Shown: positions 26,794 through 37,632 of the stretch, one piece after another
Layout: each line of letters opens with the position of its first letter
Numbering within the stretch: the first letter of the stretch is position 1
From: Rahnella sp. AA
GTDB lineage: Bacteria > Pseudomonadota > Gammaproteobacteria > Enterobacterales > Enterobacteriaceae
Assembly (NCBI RefSeq): GCF_002834385.1
Contig: NZ_PITQ01000007.1
Coordinates: forward strand, 124,001 to 188,000
Length of the DNA stretch: 64,000 nt
Direction: 5' to 3'
Notes under the pieces: generated by a model
What the model was told of the DNA's origin: nothing
Seen by the model: the letters and a program-made list of their open reading frames with translations, nothing else
Databases searched by the model: none
Position numbers and translations under genes: made by a program

Positions 26794-26815
26794 GCTAATA
26801 AGGGTATCGCCTGGT

Positions 26816-27787
26816 TTATTTGGTAAGCTTTTTACGGTCGTTACGACGGTTCACCCAGGTGTTGATGAGCAGGGTGATAATCAGAATCGACGCGATCACA
26901 CCGAGCGAAATCCCTACCGGAATGTGGAACACGTCGAGCAGCAGCATCTTGATACCAATGAAGATCAGGATCACAGCCAGACCGTATTTCAGCATGGAGA
27001 AACGTTCCGCCACGCCCGCCAGCAAGAAGTACATCGCACGCAGGCCGAGGATCGCGAACAGGTTAGACGTCAGCACGATGAACGGGTCGGTGGTCACGGC
27101 GAAGATGGCCGGAATACTGTCTACCGCGAAAATCACGTCGCTGAGTTCAACCATAATCAGCACCAGCAGCAGCGGTGTGGCGAACAAGATACCGTTGCGG
27201 CGTACGAAGAATTTCTCGCCCTGCAAATCGTCGGTCATACGCATCTTACTGCGCAGCCAGCGGATCATCGGTTTCTCGCCCACTTCGCCGTCATCGTCTT
27301 TCGCCAGCGCCATCTTGATACCGGTGAACAGCAGGAACGCGCCGAACACGTACAGGATCCAGCTAAATTGTCCGACCAGCCAGCTGCCTGCGAAAATCAT
27401 ACCGGTACGCAGGACGATTGCGCCGAGCACGCCGTAAACCAGCACGCGGCGTTGCAGATTGGCCGGTATTGAGAAGTAGCTGAACAGAATCAGCCAGACG
27501 AAGACGTTATCGACCGCCAGCGCTTTTTCCAGCAGATAGCCGGTCAGGAACATGGTCGCTTTGGCGTCCGCCACTTCGCGGCCAAACTCGCCGTTGAGAT
27601 ACCACCAGAAGCCGAAGTTAAACAACAGCGACAGGCCAATCCACACCAGCGACCACATTGCGGCGCTTTTCATGGTCATGGTTTGCGCGCCTTTGCGGCC
27701 CTGCAACAGCAGGTCGAAAGCGAGCATAATAATCACTACCACGGCAAAAGAGCCCCAGAGAATCGGGTTGCCTACGGAGTTCATCAT
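26816..27787 (-). CDS. alx: TerC-family membrane protein Alx
   Basis: A 323-residue integral membrane protein of the TerC family, with about nine membrane segments. The conserved acidic segments [12 protein letters not shown] and [19 protein letters not shown] are those proposed to handle Mn2+. E. coli Alx is induced by alkaline pH and Mn2+ through a yybP-ykoY riboswitch and exports manganese. The leader here has the same riboswitch. Confidence 0.93.
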   Translation of the reverse strand: MMNSVGNPILWGSFAVVVIIMLAFDLLLQGRKGAQTMTMKSAAMWSLVWIGLSLLFNFGFWWYLNGEFGREVADAKATMFLTGYLLEKALAVDNVFVWLILFSYFSIPANLQRRVLVYGVLGAIVLRTGMIFAGSWLVGQFSWILYVFGAFLLFTGIKMALAKDDDGEVGEKPMIRWLRSKMRMTDDLQGEKFFVRRNGILFATPLLLVLIMVELSDVIFAVDSIPAIFAVTTDPFIVLTSNLFAILGLRAMYFLLAGVAERFSMLKYGLAVILIFIGIKMLLLDVFHIPVGISLGVIASILIITLLINTWVNRRNDRKKLTK

Positions 27788-27810
27788 CGGTTTATCCTCG
27801 AAAAAACATC

Positions 27811-27845
27811 AAAAAAAAACGGCCAGCGTCGGAAGACGTTAGCCG
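27811..27845 (-). terminator. Intrinsic terminator in the alx leader
   Basis: Stem CGGCTAACGTC/GACGCTGGCCG (two G-T pairs) with loop TTCC, followed by nine T on the minus strand, about 25 bases before the alx start codon. Probably the expression platform of the upstream riboswitch. Confidence 0.75.
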
Positions 27846-27849
27846 CTCT

Positions 27850-28141
27850 CTCTGAGCTATAAGCAAACCTCGCCTTCCGGCAAGGTCTCACTTACAACCC
27901 GTTTTCTCATCATCCTTCAAGCTGCAGGGGTGTTGGCTGCGTTTGCTCACCCGAATCACTGACCAATGTCAGCTCACGGGATTCGCACACTTGCCGCCTA
28001 CCTGCAACTCGAATGATTTCGAGAAAACTATCAATTAGATTCGTGGGTTGCCTCGGTAACCGGGTGGCTGAGACGGCGCTTAAGCGCGGGTCCAGACACC
28101 GTAATGACGATTATCCGACGAAGAAGTTACTCCCCTTTGCG
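27850..28141 (-). ncRNA. yybP-ykoY (Mn2+) riboswitch of alx, split by an ERIC
   Basis: On the minus strand the leader begins with AAAGGGGAGTAAC (28139-28127), the invariant L1 part of the yybP-ykoY class, and later has GAGACCTTGCCGGAAGGCGAG (27891-27871), the L3 side. Between them the arms GTTTTCTC/GAGAAAAC and CAACCC/GGGTTG can pair and close a stem, whose tip is replaced by the ERIC element. A TTGACA -35 (28176-28171) and a TATTTT -10 (28153-28148) with 17-base spacing lie just upstream. Confidence 0.75.
27909..28020. repeat. ERIC element inside the alx leader
   Basis: About 112 bases with the ERIC core (CATCCTTCAAGCTGCAG, GTTGGCTGCG, GCTCACCC, AGCTCACGGGATTCGCAC, GAATGATT). It is a long imperfect inverted repeat, similar to the copies near 30.0 and 56.9 kb but more diverged at its centre. 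Confidence 0.85.
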
Positions 28142-28147
28142 ATCCGG

Positions 28148-28176
28148 AAAATAATACAAAATGTATCCGCTGTCAA
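28148..28176 (-). promoter_or_regulatory. Promoter of alx
   Basis: TTGACA at 28176-28171 and TATTTT at 28153-28148, spacer 17. Transcription would start near 28141, placing the riboswitch at the very 5' end of the RNA. Confidence 0.55.
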
Positions 28177-28199
28177 ACATTCAGAAACATTATGGTTCA

Positions 28200-28946
28200 T
28201 TATCCCGCCAGTGCCTGGCGTTTGCCGAGTGCGCTGACGAACGCCAGTAACAACCCGCGGCTGAGCGGTGTTTCGCTAAGGTGCAGAGCCTGACCGGCAA
28301 AGTCGACGCTGTCGTCTTCGGCAATCGATCCGAGCCATGACAGATACGTTTTCATCACCGCCAGACTGAATTCCGGGTGGAATTGCGTGCTCACCGCGTT
28401 CGGCCCGTAGCGCAGGATCTGATGCGGATCGTGCAGCGTTTTGGCTAAAACGGTGGCCGTCGCCGGCGGCGTGATGACGGTTTGCAGATGGATCAGGTTC
28501 GCCGCAAACTGCGCCGGAAGCTGTGAAACCAGAGGATCGAGATGTCCGGCGGGCGTCAGCGTGACTTCGTGCGTGCCGACTTCAATGCCCTGCGGATGGT
28601 AATCCACTTCGCCGCCCAGTGCGTAAGCCATCAGCTGATGGCCGTAACAGGCACCGAACATCGGTAATTCCTGCAGCATGCCCAGACGCACCCAGTCGGC
28701 GGCTTCTTCGCTCCATGCCAGATGCTCCGTCACCATGCTGCGCGAACCGGTGATAATGGCTCCGCAGTAATTTTCCGGCGGCAGCGGGCGCTCACCGGCC
28801 TGTAAATCCACAATCACAACCTGCTGCGGGTCAATATCGCCCTGACGGATAAACATCTGCGGGAAATTATCGTGCACACGACGGATAGGATCGGGCGCAT
28901 TGCCGGTCTGTAAAATCAGCAGAGGTTTCTGGCTGGGTGCAATCAT
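28200..28946 (-). CDS. Class I glutamine amidotransferase
   Basis: A 248-residue GATase1-domain protein resembling the amidotransferase half of GMP synthase but without a synthetase domain. The triad is visible: Cys in GACYGHQ (about residue 99), then His and Glu in FHPEF (about residue 189). It begins 14 bases downstream of the ygjR stop, so is probably cotranscribed with it. The ammonia acceptor is unknown; homologues are annotated only as GMP-synthase-like. Confidence 0.82.
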   Translation of the reverse strand: MIAPSQKPLLILQTGNAPDPIRRVHDNFPQMFIRQGDIDPQQVVIVDLQAGERPLPPENYCGAIITGSRSMVTEHLAWSEEAADWVRLGMLQELPMFGACYGHQLMAYALGGEVDYHPQGIEVGTHEVTLTPAGHLDPLVSQLPAQFAANLIHLQTVITPPATATVLAKTLHDPHQILRYGPNAVSTQFHPEFSLAVMKTYLSWLGSIAEDDSVDFAGQALHLSETPLSRGLLLAFVSALGKRQALAG

Positions 28947-28973
28947 CTGTTACTCCCGAATTTAAGATAATGA

Positions 28974-29960
28974 TTAAGGTCGGCTGTCTGCCGGGAACAC
29001 TACACCCGTCTGACGACGGATTTCCGTCAGTACTTTGGCGGTGATGCGTGAGACTTCCAGCCCCGGGTGCGTGACAAACTGGTTATCCACCAGAATCGCA
29101 AAAGTTTCCGCTTCATACAGCATGGTATTAATGTGCTGTGGTTGGGTCAGATCCAGCTTCTGGCCACCGCGCGGGGTCAGGCTGAGTGTCTGACACTCGG
29201 ACAGTTTCTCCATCTGCAGCGTGCCTTCTTCGCCCTGAATTTCACTGGGTAAAAGAGAATCGCTGATTTTGGAATGGTTAATTACCACTTCGAAATCATC
29301 CGCATAAGACAAAATCACCGTACCCTGGCCGTCGACGCCGCTTTCCAGCAGGACGGCGGTAGCGGTCACGGATTTCGGCTCGCCGAACAGCGAAATGGCG
29401 CTCGCCAGGCAGTAATAACCAATATCCATAATCGACCCGTTAGAAAACGCCGGGTTGAAAGTATTCGGGTTTTCACCGGCCAGATAGCGCGGATAACGTG
29501 ATGAATACTGGCAGTAATTCAGGATGGCTTTGCGTAGCGTACCGATACGGCTGAGCGCGCCTTTCATGTGCAGGAAATTCGGCAGATAGGCTGTTTTAAA
29601 CGCCTCAAACAGCACGACGTTATTTTCTTTCGCGCAGGCAATCAGGCTTTCGGCTTCTGCCAGATTGGAGGCCAGCGGTTTCTCGCAAATGACGTGTTTT
29701 TTATGGCTGAGAAACAGCAGGGATTGCGGGCAGTGCAGGGAATTCGGGCTGGCGATATACACCGCATCAATGAGGTCGGACGCGGCCATTTCCTCAAGTG
29801 AATCAAAATAATGATCGACCGGATAATCCTCGCCGAGCTTTTTCGCGCCTTCCAGCGTGCGGGAGTAAATCGCGGTCAGCTTCATTTTGCCGCTTTCGTG
29901 CGCGGCATCAATAAAACGCTGGGTGATCCAGTTGGTGCCAATTACCGCAAAGCGAATCAT
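28974..29960 (-). CDS. ygjR: Gfo/Idh/MocA-family oxidoreductase YgjR
   Basis: A 328-residue NAD(P)-dependent dehydrogenase. The Rossmann start MIRFAVIGTNWITQRF is followed by the EKP motif (VICEKPLASN, near residue 95). The C-terminal half is the usual alpha/beta substrate domain. Start chosen at 29960 after GGAGAACTT. It matches E. coli YgjR, which also lies beside alx. Substrate unknown, presumably a sugar derivative. Confidence 0.9.
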   Translation of the reverse strand: MIRFAVIGTNWITQRFIDAAHESGKMKLTAIYSRTLEGAKKLGEDYPVDHYFDSLEEMAASDLIDAVYIASPNSLHCPQSLLFLSHKKHVICEKPLASNLAEAESLIACAKENNVVLFEAFKTAYLPNFLHMKGALSRIGTLRKAILNYCQYSSRYPRYLAGENPNTFNPAFSNGSIMDIGYYCLASAISLFGEPKSVTATAVLLESGVDGQGTVILSYADDFEVVINHSKISDSLLPSEIQGEEGTLQMEKLSECQTLSLTPRGGQKLDLTQPQHINTMLYEAETFAILVDNQFVTHPGLEVSRITAKVLTEIRRQTGVVFPADSRP

Positions 29961-29973
29961 AAGTTCTCCGGTA

Positions 29974-30098
29974 ATCCCCTTCATCCTTCAAGCTGCCTCT
30001 GCGTTGGCCGCCTTCGCGAACCCCGGTCACATACTGATGTATGCTCCCGGGGAATTCACTCAGTTGCCGCCTTGATGCAGCTCGAATGATTTGGGGAT
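29974..30098. repeat. ERIC element between ygjP and ygjR
   Basis: A well preserved ERIC of about 125 bases: TCATCCTTCAAGCTGCCTC, CCCCGGTCACATACTGATG, TATGCTCCCGGGGAATTCAC and GCTCGAATGATTTGGGG. The ends ATCCCC/GGGGAT extend the inverted repeat. Confidence 0.9.
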
Positions 30099-30115
30099 GG
30101 GTTGAGTAATACTAA

Positions 30116-30622
30116 TTATTGGTACAACTTGCCGAATATTTCCAGATGCGTCAGGTACATGCGCGTATCAAATTCTAACTGATGATAGTCCGGCGTCATG
30201 TGGCAGCAAAGGCTGTAGAACGCTTTGTTATGTTCTTTTTCTTTCAGGTGCGCGAGTTCGTGAACCACGATCATTTTGAGGAAAGCTTCCGGCGCGCTTT
30301 TAAAAACGGTGGCGACGCGGATTTCTGCTTTGGCTTTCAGCTTGCCGCCCTGAATGCGGGAAATGGCGGTGTGCAGCCCCAGCGCGTGTTTCATCACATG
30401 GATTTTATTGTCATATGCCACTTTACTTAACGGTGATGAACTGCGTAAAAACTGGTTTTTCAGGTCGAGAGTATACTGATAAAGCGATTTGTCGGTGGTC
30501 AGTTCGTGCGGCTCGGGATAGCGCGTCAGCAACACTTTACCTAAACGCTCCTGGTCGATTAACTGGCGCACCTGAGCCTGAAGTTGCTCGGGATAGCCTT
30601 GCAGATAGGTCAATTCAGGCAT
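30116..30622 (-). CDS. ygjP: YgjP-family zinc metallohydrolase
   Basis: A 168-residue protein of the DUF45/WLM-like gluzincin group. VVHELAHLKEKEH carries the HExxH zinc motif with the third His six residues later, and KAEIRVATVFKSAPEAFLKMI is the preceding conserved block. It closely resembles E. coli YgjP, which sits beside rlmG in the same way, divergently. The physiological substrate is unknown. Confidence 0.9.
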   Translation of the reverse strand: MPELTYLQGYPEQLQAQVRQLIDQERLGKVLLTRYPEPHELTTDKSLYQYTLDLKNQFLRSSSPLSKVAYDNKIHVMKHALGLHTAISRIQGGKLKAKAEIRVATVFKSAPEAFLKMIVVHELAHLKEKEHNKAFYSLCCHMTPDYHQLEFDTRMYLTHLEIFGKLYQ

Positions 30623-30793
30623 AACTGTTTGCTTTGTCTCTTATTGCCGGGGAAAAGGTGCCGGATCGTTAAGCGTGGTTTTTGGCACGATCGCTGCGAT
30701 CAGGCAGATAAACCCCTTTTTAACTGAAAAAACAATTTACTGATAGCCCAAATTAGGGGATAAACAGCGCAAATTGAATATTGAGGAGGGCCA

Positions 30794-31945
30794 ATGAGCC
30801 AATTCGAAACTGAAGCAGGTGGTCAGTTACTGCAACTGAGTCTGGAGCGTTACCCGCTGGAAGAGGCGGCAACGCAGTTACAGGCATGGGAAGCGGCCGA
30901 TGAATATCTGCTGCAAACCCTGAACACCGAGACGCTCAACGGCCGTCCGCTGCTGATTTTCAACGATGCTTTTGGCGCGCTGGCTTGCGCGTTACAGGAA
31001 TTTAATCCGACCAGCATTAATGATTCGTTCATGAGCCAGCTGGCGACGCGCCACAATCTGCGCATTAATGGGTTTGATGAAGACAACGTGGCGGCGCAAA
31101 GCAGCCTGGTACCGTTGCCGATCAATCCGGGGCTGGTGGTCATTAAAGTGCCAAAAACGCTGGCACTGCTCGAGCAGCAACTGCTGGCGCTGCGTGAAGT
31201 GGTTACAGCGGATACGCAAATTATCGCTGGCGCCAAAGCCCGTGATATTCACACCTCAACGCTGCAACTGTTCGAGAAAATCCTCGGCCCGACCAAAACC
31301 AGCCTGGCGTGGAAAAAAGCGCGTCTGATCCATTGTGAAGCGACATTGCCAGCACAAACGTCTGAGCCAGTGATTTCTGAATGGGCGCTGGACGACAGTG
31401 AATTCCGCATTTCCAACCACGCGAACGTATTCTCACGCGGCGGGCTGGATATAGGCGCGCGCTTCTTTATGCAACATCTGCCGGAAGGTATTGAAGGACG
31501 CATGGCGGATCTGGGCTGTGGTAACGGCGTGATCGGCATGACCGCGCTGGCGCTGAATCCGGATGCTGAAATGCTGTTTGTCGATGAGTCTTACATGGCG
31601 GTGGAATCGAGCCGTCTGAACGTTGAAAACAACTTGCCGCAAGATCTGAACCGCTGTCATTTCGAAGTGAACAACATGCTCGCAGGCGTTGAACGTGAAA
31701 CGCTCCACGCCGTGCTGTGTAACCCACCGTTCCATCAGGGCACGGTCATCAGCGATGACACCGCGTGGCGGATGTTCTGCGACGCCAAACGTTGCCTGCA
31801 AACCGGCGGCGAGCTGCGCATCGTCGGCAACCGTCATCTGGATTACTACCAGAAGCTGCGTCGCCTCTTCGGCAACTGCACAACCATCGCCACCAACCAA
31901 AAGTTCGTGATCCTGCGCGCGGTAAAAACGGCGGCTCAGCATTGA
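30794..31945 (+). CDS. rlmG: 23S rRNA (guanine-1835-N2)-methyltransferase RlmG
   Basis: A 383-residue SAM-dependent methyltransferase that modifies G1835 of 23S rRNA. It has the double domain of the RsmC/RlmG group: a degenerate N-terminal methyltransferase-like half and an active C-terminal half with [10 protein letters not shown] (SAM motif I) and the catalytic NPPF in LCNPPFHQG. The start follows TTGAGGAGGG. Confidence 0.95.
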   Translation: MSQFETEAGGQLLQLSLERYPLEEAATQLQAWEAADEYLLQTLNTETLNGRPLLIFNDAFGALACALQEFNPTSINDSFMSQLATRHNLRINGFDEDNVAAQSSLVPLPINPGLVVIKVPKTLALLEQQLLALREVVTADTQIIAGAKARDIHTSTLQLFEKILGPTKTSLAWKKARLIHCEATLPAQTSEPVISEWALDDSEFRISNHANVFSRGGLDIGARFFMQHLPEGIEGRMADLGCGNGVIGMTALALNPDAEMLFVDESYMAVESSRLNVENNLPQDLNRCHFEVNNMLAGVERETLHAVLCNPPFHQGTVISDDTAWRMFCDAKRCLQTGGELRIVGNRHLDYYQKLRRLFGNCTTIATNQKFVILRAVKTAAQH

Positions 31946-31962
31946 TTTAAGCCAGCACCTAT

Positions 31963-31990
31963 GAAAAAGCCGCTCTCGCGGCTTTTTTTT
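31963..31990. terminator. Bidirectional terminator between rlmG and fadH
   Basis: AAAAAGCCGC-TCTC-GCGGCTTTTTTTT, a perfect hairpin with A and T flanks between the two convergent genes. Confidence 0.9.
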
Positions 31991-32005
31991 CGACTGAATA
32001 GTCCC

Positions 32006-34137
<2,132 letters not shown>

Positions 34138-34438
34138 CTGGGGAAATCCCTGAGGATTAATTAACTATTACACATATTATTAATCGCAGTTCTTTAATTA
34201 GATGGCGTTATTCAGGGGGGAAGAAAACAGCATAAGATAGCAGATAAAATAATTATTTCTTTGTTTTTACACAATATTGAATGAGCGCAGGTTGTTTATT
34301 TTTAACATTTTTTTATTAGGCAGTCGCAGTTAGGATTATTTTTATAAAACGATCTCGAATCGATTCAGTTCGGGTTAGAGCTGGACTAGGCTGGAGCTGC
34401 TTCACCCTAAAAATTCATTTCTAACCTGGATATATACT
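34138..34438. other. AT-rich region upstream of rpfF
   Basis: About 300 bases without a gene. It carries several A/T runs and possible -10 sequences (TATACT three bases before the rpfF start codon, TTTATAAAA near 34340), but no pair of promoter elements stands out. The inverted repeat-like GATCTCGAATCGATTC lies near 34352. Confidence 0.4.
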
Positions 34439-35305
34439 ATGAATCTTATTGACCATACAGCCTGCCGCCCGTTTACCGAAGCCGGGCATTTGTCCCAAAT
34501 TGCAGCCTATTATGAAGAAGGCCGTAATGTCATGTGGATGATGCTCAGGTCTTATCCACGTCCATGTTTTAATCAGGAGCTCATTGAAGACATTATGACG
34601 CTGACCTATGCCGCGAAAGCGTCCGGTTTGCGGTTTGATTTTTGGGTAACCGGATCGCTTGTGCCCAATATGTACAATGTGGGAGGCGATCTGAGTTTCT
34701 TTGTTGAATCCATCGTCAATAACAAGCGTGAGGCTCTACGTTCGTACGCACGGGCTTGCGTTGACTGCGTACATGCGGCAGCGCGGGGTTTTGATGTTGG
34801 TGCGATCAGTTTATCGATGATCGAAGGGACTGCGCTCGGTGGCGGGTTTGAAGCCGCGCTGGCACATCATTACGTGCTGGCGCAAAACACTGCACGGATG
34901 GGGTTCCCGGAAATCGCATTTAACCTGTTCCCGGGAATGGGCGGCTATTCTCTGGTGTCACGTAAAGCCGGAATGAAGCTGGCGGAAGAGCTGATTTCAA
35001 CGGGTGAATCGCATACGGCGGAGTGGTTCGAAGCGCGCGGGCTGGTGGACGTTTTGTTCCAGCCCGGCGAGGCTTTCAATGCCACGCGTACTTTTATCGA
35101 TGTTCTGCGACCAAAGCTCAACGGGATCCGGGCGATGATCCGCGCACGCCAGCGCGTGTTGCAGCTGTCCCGCTCGGAGCTGATGGATATTACGGAAGAT
35201 TGGGTGGATGCAGCGTTTACGCTGGAGGAGAAGGATCTGAGTTATATGGAGCGTCTGGTTATGTTGCAAAACCGGCATACCGCATCATTGCGTAAAACCG
35301 GCTAG
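34439..35305 (+). CDS. rpfF: RpfF-type DSF-family signal synthase (crotonase fold)
   Basis: A 288-residue crotonase-superfamily protein of the RpfF group, which makes cis-2-unsaturated fatty acid signals (DSF/BDSF) from acyl-ACP by dehydration and thioester cleavage. The two catalytic glutamates are present with the right 20-residue spacing: E138 in GGGFEAAL and E158 in FPEIAFNLFPGMG, matching E141 and E161 of Xanthomonas RpfF. RPCFNQELI and the C-terminal WVDAAFTLEEKDLSYMERLV are also family-specific. It converges with rpfR. Ordinary enoyl-CoA hydratase is less likely given these blocks. Confidence 0.88.
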   Translation: MNLIDHTACRPFTEAGHLSQIAAYYEEGRNVMWMMLRSYPRPCFNQELIEDIMTLTYAAKASGLRFDFWVTGSLVPNMYNVGGDLSFFVESIVNNKREALRSYARACVDCVHAAARGFDVGAISLSMIEGTALGGGFEAALAHHYVLAQNTARMGFPEIAFNLFPGMGGYSLVSRKAGMKLAEELISTGESHTAEWFEARGLVDVLFQPGEAFNATRTFIDVLRPKLNGIRAMIRARQRVLQLSRSELMDITEDWVDAAFTLEEKDLSYMERLVMLQNRHTASLRKTG

Positions 35306-35334
35306 CAGCAGGCAGAAACAGCCCGTCACTGGCG

Positions 35335-37353
35335 CTATTTCTGTTTTGCTTTATGTTTAAAAACATTGGGTGAAGCAACTATTTTTTCCTCAAGCCAGTG
35401 CTCCAGCTCAATTGCGGGCATTGGCTTGGCGTAAAGAAAGCCCTGTTTGCTGTCCACACCGATTTCATCCACCAGTTTTTCTTCTTCTGCCGTCTCTACA
35501 CCTTCTGCCACAACCGTCAGCTGCAATGTTTTTGCCACCGCAACAATTGCCCGCACCAGTGCCTGCGAAACCGCATTTTCATTGATTCCACGGATAAAAC
35601 TCTGATCCAGTTTAATGCAGTCCAGAGGGATCCTCGCCAGCTGTGACAGTGAGGAATAGCCGGTACCAAAATCGTCCAGATGTACCTGCGCACCCAGTTT
35701 ATGCAACTGATTAATCATCGCCACCGCAGAAGTTTCATCCTCAACCAGGCAGCTTTCTGTCAGCTCAAAATCCAGCATGCAGCCTTTCATTCCCGCTTTT
35801 TTCATGGCATCGGACAAGGTGGTGATGAACGAGCCATTGTTAAGCTGCCGTCCGGAAAGGTTGACGGCAACGCGCAGGTTCAGCCCCTTTTTCTGCCATT
35901 CGGTCGCCTGACGGGTGGCGGTTTCAATCACCCACTTGCCGATCGGTGTAATCAGCCCGGACTCCTCGGCGTACGGAATAAAGCTTTGTGGCTGAATCAA
36001 ACCTCGTTCCGGTGAATCCCAGCGCAGCAGGGCCTCCACGCTTTGCACGTTGCCATAAAGTGAGACTTTGGGCTGATAGTGCAAAACCAGCTGATCTTTC
36101 TCTGCCAGCGCCTTACGTAAGTGCGTATCCAGCCACATATATTCAGCGGCTTTCTCGTTCATATCCGGGGAGAAAATGCAGTGCGCATTTTTGCCTTTTT
36201 CCTTCGCCACATACATGGCGGTATCGGCATTCTGTAACAGTGTATCGCCGTCGGTGCCGTGTTCAGGGCAGATTGCAATCCCGCCGGAACAGCCGGTATA
36301 CACCTCAATCAGGCCGATGCGGAAGGGCAAGCTGAGGCGGCGTAAAACCCGCTGGCTCAGTTCTTCCATCGAACTTATTTCTGCGTGAGTGCTGAGGATA
36401 ATGAATTCATCGCCCCCCAGACGCGCCAGTTTATCGTTAGGTGACAGGCAGTCCTGAATCGCGTCGGATACTGCACGAAGCAGATGATCACCAAACATAT
36501 GCCCGTAGGCGTCGTTCACTTTTTTGAAGTTATCCAGATCCAGATAAATCAGCCCGACCTTATTATCACCGCGTTCCATCAGCGCTTTCGCAAGCGATTC
36601 CTGTAAGGCATTACGGTTAGCAAAGCCGGTAACCAAATCGGTATTGGCCAATACGCGTAGCCGTTCCTGCGCCTTACGCTCGTCGGTGATATCCGAACCC
36701 GAACAAATCAAATATTTCTGCTGCTTGCCGCTGCCGCTGTGTACGAATTTATTGCGGAACAGGAACAGCCGCTGGCCTTTCACCGTATTGATCCAACGCT
36801 CGACTTCGTAGGATTGCTGGTGCTGGAAAAAACCATTGATATTCTGACGGGAGGCCAGGCCTTCTTCCATCGACATGAATAAATCATAGGCGCTGCGGCC
36901 AATAACATCTTCCTCACGCAGGCCGGTATATTCCTCGCTCAGACGGTTGAAGCGATGAATTTTGCCTTCCTGATCAATAATTACGATCACAGAATTGGCT
37001 TCTGACACCACCTGCTCAGCGAAAGTCAGGCCAACTTCAAGGTCATGCGCGACGGATTCAGTATCCTGATAAGCGGAAGCCGTACCTGCCCAGGCTTTGC
37101 TGTCGATTTTTCGGCCAACCAGATACAAGCGGACAGGAGAGCCGAATAAGGTGATGTCCAGTGTAAAACTGGAGGTGATCCCGGTCAGTTGCCTGATCTT
37201 CCCCGCCTGCCATTGCGTCAGAGAGATAGCAACATTAACGACCCCTTTCTCTGCGGATAACTCCAGGGCATTACTGTCTGAACCCAGTCGCCAGTATGGG
37301 CGGGGCGTACCAAAATGCAGGTACAGGATGGAGGCATCTTGAGAGTCGACCAT
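35335..37353 (-). CDS. rpfR: RpfR-type DSF receptor, PAS-GGDEF-EAL protein
   Basis: About 672 residues from the ATG after GCGGAG. Domains in order: an N-terminal ~100-residue region (RpfF-interaction domain in RpfR), a PAS domain (about 110-225) expected to bind the fatty-acid signal, a GGDEF domain with intact LARLGGDEF, and an EAL domain with intact VEALLRW and DDFGTGYSSL. RpfR of Burkholderia and Cronobacter has this layout and degrades c-di-GMP when signal is bound. It is homologous to E. coli PdeR. The convergent partner rpfF is the strongest evidence for the RpfR role. Confidence 0.87.
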   Translation of the reverse strand: MVDSQDASILYLHFGTPRPYWRLGSDSNALELSAEKGVVNVAISLTQWQAGKIRQLTGITSSFTLDITLFGSPVRLYLVGRKIDSKAWAGTASAYQDTESVAHDLEVGLTFAEQVVSEANSVIVIIDQEGKIHRFNRLSEEYTGLREEDVIGRSAYDLFMSMEEGLASRQNINGFFQHQQSYEVERWINTVKGQRLFLFRNKFVHSGSGKQQKYLICSGSDITDERKAQERLRVLANTDLVTGFANRNALQESLAKALMERGDNKVGLIYLDLDNFKKVNDAYGHMFGDHLLRAVSDAIQDCLSPNDKLARLGGDEFIILSTHAEISSMEELSQRVLRRLSLPFRIGLIEVYTGCSGGIAICPEHGTDGDTLLQNADTAMYVAKEKGKNAHCIFSPDMNEKAAEYMWLDTHLRKALAEKDQLVLHYQPKVSLYGNVQSVEALLRWDSPERGLIQPQSFIPYAEESGLITPIGKWVIETATRQATEWQKKGLNLRVAVNLSGRQLNNGSFITTLSDAMKKAGMKGCMLDFELTESCLVEDETSAVAMINQLHKLGAQVHLDDFGTGYSSLSQLARIPLDCIKLDQSFIRGINENAVSQALVRAIVAVAKTLQLTVVAEGVETAEEEKLVDEIGVDSKQGFLYAKPMPAIELEHWLEEKIVASPNVFKHKAKQK

Positions 37354-37553
37354 GAATGTTTCTCCGCAAAGAACGCTATGCGCCGCCAGTGTGGCGACCT
37401 GGCGGTAGTCAGCACAGAGGGAGCTTACTCTGTTCAGCACACCCGAACCGCTCCGCAATTAGCAGACAGGGGCAGGAAGGCGTAACACATTGAATTTAAG
37501 GTTAGCAACTGTCGGTTATATATCCAGTAACCGGACAGAAATTACTGCTCAGA

Positions 37554-37632
37554 ACAGGCGGGGGGCTATGGGTTCCCGCCTGTGAGAGAAAGTATTCGGC
37601 TGCGTTCCGGGCCTGGTTTCAGGCCCGGAACG
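37554..37632 (-). other. Two tandem hairpins between bglX and rpfR
   Basis: ACAGGCGGG/CCCGCCTGT (37554-37583) and a perfect 13-bp stem CGTTCCGGGCCTG/CAGGCCCGGAACG (37603-37632) that starts at the base after the bglX stop. Neither has a T tail on the minus strand, so they may protect the bglX 3' end or work with Rho rather than terminate alone. Confidence 0.5.
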
